Of a DNA stretch of 64,000 bases, positions 59,383 to 64,000 are shown piece after piece (positions within the stretch are counted from its first letter, which is position 1; every line of letters starts with the position of its first letter). The stretch is from Roseovarius sp. MMSF_3359 (GTDB lineage: Bacteria > Pseudomonadota > Alphaproteobacteria > Rhodobacterales > Rhodobacteraceae): the NCBI RefSeq assembly GCF_030733385.1, contig NZ_JASHJC010000003.1, forward strand, positions 124,001 through 188,000, written 5' to 3'. The translations under genes and the position numbers were made by a program. A model generated the notes under the pieces. That model searched no databases and had not been told where the DNA came from. It worked only from the letters and a program-made list of their open reading frames with translations.

Positions 59383-60678
59383 TCAAAACCCGCCCTCGAT
59401 AATCGACGGCTCGCGCCGCGCCGCGCAGGTCGCCAACGGACAGATACGGCAGGTCACCCCGACATCGCGCGCATCGTCCTGCGCGGCCCCTGCGGCGGGC
59501 AGGATCAACATATGCGCCCGCATCAGGGCGGGCTGGCTAAAACTGGCGGCGCGCACCTCTTCGGAGACGGCAAGCGCGCTTGCCACCTGGGCATCGCGCC
59601 CCACCTGCCGGACCAGCGCCCGCACCGGGGTCTGCGGCTGCGCCAATACCTGGTAGAGCGGCCAGAGTGTACAGGCGCTGCCAACCGGCGGCATCGAGAA
59701 CTCCGGCAGGGGTTTGCGGAAAATCAACGTGCCGGAGCCGTCGCAGATGGCCAGGCCGACAAGGCCGACCTCGGCCTCCGGCAGCATCGCAAGGCGCCGA
59801 AAGAGCGTTGCCAGATCCGTCTTGAGGGCCTCCGACAGGCGTTCGGGGGCAACGCCATGCCGCCCCACAGCCTCCAACACGTCCCGGAGCGGGAGGGCCT
59901 CTGCGTCCCGACGGTACTGGTAGAGGACATCGCGGGCAATCTGCCGGGCGGCCTCGGATTGCAGGCTGTCGGCGGACTGCAAAACCACCTCGACCATTGC
60001 ATCGCTGGCCTCGCCTTCGAGCGCCGGAAAGTGGAACCCTTTCTCCGACAGGAAGGCATGCAGTTCATCCTGCGGCGATTTGATTTCCGCGCCGGTGTCT
60101 GGCGCAGCTTCGAGATAGCGCACCAGCGCCTCCGCGCCTTCGGCCAAACGGGTGCTGTCCTCGTTGATGTTGCGATGAAACCGCCCCTGCCATTCCGGCT
60201 CAAGCTCCTTGGTCTCGACCAGGATCGACGCGGTGGAACGGATCGACGTCACCGTCGAGATCACATCGTGCAGCGAGGCGGCCAGATGCGGATCATGGGT
60301 CAGCCGGTCGGTCAGGGTGCGCACGCTTTGTTCGAGCGTGGCATTCTGGTGATGCAACCCGGCGAGAAGCTGCGCCCAGCCAGGGAAGCGGCCAGCAAAC
60401 TCCTCGGCGCGCTCACCGGCCCCGCTGCGACCCGCCGCTGCCTCGTTCAGCGTCGCAATCAACTCGGCCTCGGCCCCTTCGGAAAGCAGCGACGGCTCCA
60501 CCTCCAGAACCTCGGCCAGACGATTAAGGATCTTGCCGCCGATTCTGCGCCGGTTATGTTCGATGAGGTTCAGATACGACGGCGATATTCCGACCTGCTT
60601 AGCCAGTTCCGATTGCCGGATCCCCTGCTGGATCCGCCTTTCGCGGATCCGGGTGCCGATAATCGAGCTTTCCGCCAT
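59383..60678 (-). CDS. short-chain fatty acyl-type transcriptional regulator (ScfR/RamB family)
   Basis: The product has 431 residues from ATG 60678. The N-terminal XRE helix-turn-helix is GTRIRERRIQQGIRQSELAKQVGISPSYLNLIEHNRR (about 8-44). The middle is the DUF955/IrrE-like type, and the C-terminus has the family's Cys pattern CRICPLATCAARREPSI. RamB, PccR and related ScfRs control propionate, acetate or branched-acid metabolism through acyl-CoA sensing. It lies upstream of the transporter-kinase operon and divergent from a branched-chain-type ABC gene, a natural regulatory context for small organic acids. Confidence 0.85.
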   Translation of the reverse strand: MAESSIIGTRIRERRIQQGIRQSELAKQVGISPSYLNLIEHNRRRIGGKILNRLAEVLEVEPSLLSEGAEAELIATLNEAAAGRSGAGERAEEFAGRFPGWAQLLAGLHHQNATLEQSVRTLTDRLTHDPHLAASLHDVISTVTSIRSTASILVETKELEPEWQGRFHRNINEDSTRLAEGAEALVRYLEAAPDTGAEIKSPQDELHAFLSEKGFHFPALEGEASDAMVEVVLQSADSLQSEAARQIARDVLYQYRRDAEALPLRDVLEAVGRHGVAPERLSEALKTDLATLFRRLAMLPEAEVGLVGLAICDGSGTLIFRKPLPEFSMPPVGSACTLWPLYQVLAQPQTPVRALVRQVGRDAQVASALAVSEEVRAASFSQPALMRAHMLILPAAGAAQDDARDVGVTCRICPLATCAARREPSIIEGGF

Positions 60679-60724
60679 CAAGTTTTTTCCAGTGATTTGC
60701 GCGACTTCCCACACGGTATATAAA

Positions 60725-60770
60725 CTTTTTTACAAACGGAAGCGTATCTTTGTACATTTCTTTACAAGAA
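60725..60770. promoter_or_regulatory. AT-rich operator region with TTTACAAA-type repeats
   Basis: In the 219-bp spacer between scfR and the binding-protein gene, TTTACAAA (60729-60736) and TTTACAAG (60761-60768) lie 32 bp apart in the same direction, with TTTGTACA (60749-60756) between. ScfR/RamB proteins bind TTTGCAAA-like boxes, so these sites could be the operator for autoregulation and/or control of the ABC operon. The core promoter likely overlaps the AT-rich stretch around 60718-60790. Confidence 0.4.
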
Positions 60771-60897
60771 TATTGTTTTGCCAAAAGCATTTGTTGCGAA
60801 ATTTTCTTGTCCTGCGCGATAATCCCTTTGCACAACTGTGCCATCGGGGGAGGCGCAGAGGAGGCCCTCCCCTCGAATTATTCAAGGGAGGATATCA

Positions 60898-62250
60898 ATG
60901 TCCAAATCAAACCTGACGCGCCGCGGGCTGCTAAGAAATAGCGCCATCGCGGGTGCCGGCATTGCGATGCCGACGATCTTTACCGCGTCTTCAGCCGCTG
61001 CGTATACGAACGAGCCGACCGGCAGTTCCGTCACGCTGGGCTTCAACGTGCCGCAGACCGGCCCCTATGCCGACGAAGGCAGCGACGAATTGCTGGCGCA
61101 GCAGCTGGCGGTCGAGCACCTGAACGGCGAAGGCGACGGCGGCTGCCTGAACACCTTCACGTCGAAGGCGCTCAAGGGCAACGGCATCCTGGGCAAGAAG
61201 GTCGAGTTCGTGACCGGCGACACCCAGACCAAATCCGACGCCGCGCGCGCATCGGCGAAGTCGATGATCGAAAAAGACGGCGCGATCATGATCAATGGCG
61301 GCTCGTCCTCGGGCGTGGCCGTGGCCGTTCAGGGTCTCTGCCAGGAGGCAGGTGTGATCTTCATGGCGGGTCTGACCCACGCCAACGACACCACCGGCAA
61401 GGACCGCAAGGCCAATGGTTTCCGTCACTTCTTCAACGCCTACATGTCGGGTGCCGCGCTGGCGCCGGTGCTGGCCAACGAGATGGGCAAGGATCGCCGC
61501 GCCTATCACCTGACCGCGGACTATAACTGGGGCTGGACCCAGGAAGAGTCGATTGTCGCCTCGACCGAGGCCCTTGGCTGGGAAACCGTGAATACGGTCA
61601 AGACCCCGCTCGCCTCGACCGACTTCTCGTCCTACATCACGCCGGTTCTGAACTCGGGCGCCGACGTGCTGGTCCTGAACCACTACGGCGGCAACATGGT
61701 GAACTCGCTGTCGAACGCCATCCAGTTCGACCTGCTGTCGAAGCAGGTGAACGGCAAGGACTTCAAGATCGTCGTGCCGCTCTACTCGGAACTGATGGCC
61801 GCCGGTGCGGGCGAGAACATCAAGGGTGTTCTTGGTTCGATGAACTACAACTGGCAGCTTGACAATGAAGGCTCCAAGCAGTTCGTCAAATCCTTCGGCG
61901 AGAAATACGGCAAACCGCCGTCCAACTCGGCGCAGACATGCTACGCGCAGGTACTGCTTTATGCCGATGCCTGCGAACGTGCTGGCACGTTCAACCCCTG
62001 CGGTGTTGTCGAAGCCCTCGAAGGGTTCGAATTCGACGGCCTCGGTAACGGTCCGACATTGTACCGTGCCGAAGACCACCAGTGCTTCAAGGACGTTTTG
62101 GTTGTGCGCGGCGCGCAAAACCCGACCAATGCCTATGACACGCTGGAAATCGTCGAAATCACGCCGGTTGACCAGGTCACCTATGCGCCGAACCACCCGA
62201 TGTTCGGCGGTGACGACGCGACCCTCGGCGAGTGTAACCCGGGCGCCTAA
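60898..62250 (+). CDS. branched-chain amino acid/amide-type ABC substrate-binding protein
   Basis: The product has 450 residues. ATG 60898 follows AAGGGAGGA. The N-terminus has a Tat motif, TRRGLLRNSAIAGAGIA, and cleavage near SSAAA (about residue 38), so it is exported folded. The mature domain is a LivK/UrtA-like type I fold: VTLGFNVPQTGPYADEG, then GGSSSGVAVAVQGLCQEAG and YAQVLLYADACERAG. It contains four Cys in the C-terminal half. The ligand (branched amino acid, amide or related acid) is uncertain. LivH- and LivM-type permeases follow. Confidence 0.85.
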   Translation: MSKSNLTRRGLLRNSAIAGAGIAMPTIFTASSAAAYTNEPTGSSVTLGFNVPQTGPYADEGSDELLAQQLAVEHLNGEGDGGCLNTFTSKALKGNGILGKKVEFVTGDTQTKSDAARASAKSMIEKDGAIMINGGSSSGVAVAVQGLCQEAGVIFMAGLTHANDTTGKDRKANGFRHFFNAYMSGAALAPVLANEMGKDRRAYHLTADYNWGWTQEESIVASTEALGWETVNTVKTPLASTDFSSYITPVLNSGADVLVLNHYGGNMVNSLSNAIQFDLLSKQVNGKDFKIVVPLYSELMAAGAGENIKGVLGSMNYNWQLDNEGSKQFVKSFGEKYGKPPSNSAQTCYAQVLLYADACERAGTFNPCGVVEALEGFEFDGLGNGPTLYRAEDHQCFKDVLVVRGAQNPTNAYDTLEIVEITPVDQVTYAPNHPMFGGDDATLGECNPGA

Positions 62251-62261
62251 GCCCTCTGTTC

Positions 62262-62293
62262 TCCGGCCGCACGCCCCGGTGCGTGCGGCCGGA
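62262..62293 (+). terminator. strong hairpin after the binding-protein gene
   Basis: TCCGGCCGCACGC, loop CCCGGT, GCGTGCGGCCGGA forms a perfect 13-bp stem in the 100-bp gap before the livH-type gene, followed by ATTTGAC. There is no long U-run, so it likely acts as a partial terminator or 3'-stabilising hairpin that keeps binding-protein mRNA in excess of the permease mRNA. Confidence 0.55.
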
Positions 62294-62350
62294 ATTTGAC
62301 GCCCTTCCCCGGTATATTTGCCGCATCTCTTAAACCCACGGGTGGGAACA

Positions 62351-63382
62351 ATGGACGCAATCATTCTTCAAACGCTTAACGGTCTCGACAAAGGTTCGGC
62401 CTATGCGCTGATCGCCCTCGGGCTGACACTGATCTTCGGTACGCTCGGCGTGGTGAACTTCGCGCACGGTGCGCTTTTCATGATCGGTGCCTTCTGCGCG
62501 GTCTTCCTGCAGCGCCTCTTGAGCCTCAGCACGGTGACCATCGACGAGACCCAGAAGGACTTTCTCGGCAATCCGCTGAAGGTCGAGACCCCTTACGTCC
62601 ATAACTGGTTCGGCCCCGAGACCGGCGCCGCGATCATAGACTGGTCCGTGCCGCTCGCGATCCTCTTCGCGATCCCGGTGATGATTGCCGTGGGCTTCAT
62701 CATGGAACGTGGGCTTATCAAGCATTTCTACAAACGCCCCCACGCGGATCAGATCCTCGTGACCTTCGGCCTGGCCATCGTGCTGCAGGAGGTCATCAAG
62801 TATTTCTACGGCGCCAACCCGATCCCGACCCCGGCGCCCGATGCGCTCGCCGGTGCGGTCGATCTGGGCACCCTCGTGGGCTTCGATCCGAATGTCATCA
62901 TCTACCCCTACTGGCGGCTGATCTACTTCTTCTTCGCGGCCCTCATCATCGGTGCGGTCTTTGCCTTCCTGCAATTCACCACCTTCGGGATGGTCGTGCG
63001 GGCTGGCATGGCGGATCGCGAAACCGTGGGGCTTCTGGGCATCGACATCGACAAACGCTTTACCATCATGTTCGGCATCGCCGCCGCCGTCGCGGGGCTT
63101 GCGGGCGTCATGTACACGCCCATCAACCCGCCCAACTATCACATGGGGATGGATTTCCTTGTGCTGAGCTTCGTGGTCGTCGTGGTCGGCGGCATGGGCT
63201 CGCTTCCGGGCGCTGTCGCCGCCGGCTTCCTGCTTGGTGTGCTTGAAAGCTATGCCTCGACCACCTGGGCCACCACGACCATCCCAGGCATCAACCAGAT
63301 CATCATCTACCTTGTCGCCATCATCGTCCTGCTGACACGTCCGCGCGGTCTGATGGGCAAAAAAGGCGTGATGGAGGAATAA
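62351..63382 (+). CDS. branched-chain amino acid ABC permease, LivH type
   Basis: The product has 343 residues from ATG 62351. About nine helices are visible, with the opening LNGLDKGSAYALIALGLTLIFGTLGVVNFAHGAL (about 6-39), the LivH signature. The loop GMVVRAGMADRETVGLLGID (about 214-233) is the ATPase-coupling segment. Two long inserts between helices (STVTIDETQKDF, and GPETGAAIIDW) make it larger than E. coli LivH (308). It forms the channel with the LivM-type permease beginning 4 bp downstream. Confidence 0.92.
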   Translation: MDAIILQTLNGLDKGSAYALIALGLTLIFGTLGVVNFAHGALFMIGAFCAVFLQRLLSLSTVTIDETQKDFLGNPLKVETPYVHNWFGPETGAAIIDWSVPLAILFAIPVMIAVGFIMERGLIKHFYKRPHADQILVTFGLAIVLQEVIKYFYGANPIPTPAPDALAGAVDLGTLVGFDPNVIIYPYWRLIYFFFAALIIGAVFAFLQFTTFGMVVRAGMADRETVGLLGIDIDKRFTIMFGIAAAVAGLAGVMYTPINPPNYHMGMDFLVLSFVVVVVGGMGSLPGAVAAGFLLGVLESYASTTWATTTIPGINQIIIYLVAIIVLLTRPRGLMGKKGVMEE

Positions 63383-63385
63383 GCC

Positions 63386-64000
63386 ATGCTCGGACTGAAC
63401 AAGAAAGACTTCAACCTCCTGCTGATCGTCATGGCTCTGGCGCTGCTGGCTCCGTTCCTGCTGAACCCGTTCCCAAGCGACTCCGGGCTGGCGCAGTTCA
63501 ATGCCGGTTACCCCGACCTGATGCAGAAATTCGTGATCTTCGGCATCTTCGCCATCGGGTTCAACATCCTCTTCGGCCTGACCGGGTATCTCAGCTTCGG
63601 CCACGCGGCTTTCCTGGGTGTGGGCTCCTATTCCTGCGTGTGGATGTTCAAACTGCTGGGCTACAACGTGCTGCCGGGCATCATGCTCTCGGTCGTGACC
63701 TCGGGTATCTTCGCGTACCTGATCGGCATCGTGAGCCTGCGGCGTTCGGGCATCTACTTCTCGATCCTGACGCTGGCCTTTGCGCAGATGTCCTTCGCGC
63801 TGGCCTATTCGGTCCTGTCGAACCCCAAGTTCAACCTGACCAACGGTGAGACCGGCCTTCAGGTCTATGCCGACGACCCGCAGATCTTCCACTCGGCCAG
63901 CGCGCCGGACCTGCCGCATCTCTTCGGCCTCAGCATGCGCGCCACGGAAAAACTGCAGATCGGTGCCTGGGAGTTTCAGTTCAACGCCGGTTACTACCTC
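63386..64000 (+). CDS. branched-chain amino acid ABC permease, LivM type (3' truncated by window end)
   Basis: ATG 63386 lies 4 bp after the livH-type stop. The visible 205 residues include several helices, [29 protein letters not shown] (about 51-79, the LivM signature) and [20 protein letters not shown] (about 113-132). The frame is open at the window end. ATPase genes (LivG/LivF type) would be expected downstream. Confidence 0.92.
   Translation, partial: MLGLNKKDFNLLLIVMALALLAPFLLNPFPSDSGLAQFNAGYPDLMQKFVIFGIFAIGFNILFGLTGYLSFGHAAFLGVGSYSCVWMFKLLGYNVLPGIMLSVVTSGIFAYLIGIVSLRRSGIYFSILTLAFAQMSFALAYSVLSNPKFNLTNGETGLQVYADDPQIFHSASAPDLPHLFGLSMRATEKLQIGAWEFQFNAGYYL

Overview
The window is a GC-rich chromosomal segment from an alphaproteobacterium, almost certainly a member of the Rhodobacteraceae (Roseobacter-type). 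Support for this comes from the hom-glpX-recJ-tRNA-Glu order, a GapR/DUF2312 gene, a ScfR/RamB-type regulator, a complete Mnh/Pha antiporter operon with fused A and B subunits, opgCGH glucan genes, and several intergenic motifs typical of this family. No phage, insertion sequence, CRISPR array or rRNA was seen. The one tRNA is tRNA-Glu(TTC). Both ends cut through genes.

Layout. 1-2.2 kb: the end of a Tad-type pilus locus (a vWA protein and two TadE-like pseudopilins). 2.2-7.1 kb: a small membrane protein, a beta-hydroxyacid dehydrogenase, an endonuclease/exonuclease/phosphatase-fold protein, a pirin, a TetR regulator and a small lipoprotein. 7.2-11.5 kb: homoserine dehydrogenase, class II fructose-bisphosphatase, RecJ and tRNA-Glu. 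11.8-12.7 kb: a DMT-type permease of lower GC. 12.9-16.4 kb: a zinc locus (Fur/Zur regulator, His-rich ZrgA-like protein, LolD/MacB-type ATPase, FtsX-type permease, DUF3299 protein). 16.5-23.8 kb: a LysR regulator divergent from an amine-type uptake and oxidation operon (FAD oxidoreductase, four-part polyamine-type ABC importer, PhyH dioxygenase). 23.8-27.4 kb: an orphan solute-binding protein, a hybrid histidine kinase and a lone receiver protein. 27.6-33.5 kb: mnhABCDEFG. 33.8-38.0 kb: an RND pump and its adaptor. 38.4-40.2 kb: YHS protein, rhodanese and a secreted esterase. 40.3-46.3 kb: a TPR protein with opgC-opgG-opgH. 46.4-49.2 kb: a class III CoA-transferase overlapping a ThDP enzyme. 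49.4-54.7 kb: a sulfotransferase-like orphan, gapR, small proteins, a FadJ-like multifunctional enzyme whose dehydrogenase half looks degenerate, and a Blh/ETHE1-type metallo-hydrolase behind an FNR-type box. 54.7-60.7 kb: a FliM-like C-ring protein, a CrbS-type transporter-kinase with a small membrane partner and response regulator, and a ScfR regulator. 60.9-64.0 kb: the start of a branched-chain-amino-acid/amide-type ABC operon.

Themes. Much of the window concerns small-molecule uptake coupled to sensing: a Zur-linked zinc system, an amine importer with its oxidases, a binding protein paired with a hybrid kinase, and a transporter-domain kinase next to a fatty-acyl-CoA-type regulator. The least described arrangements are the zinc locus built on a FtsX-type transporter, the binding-protein/kinase/receiver trio, the FAD oxidase-ABC-PhyH operon, the TPR gene inside the opg operon, and the CoA-transferase/ThDP pair. 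All functions are read from sequence by eye; no database search was run.
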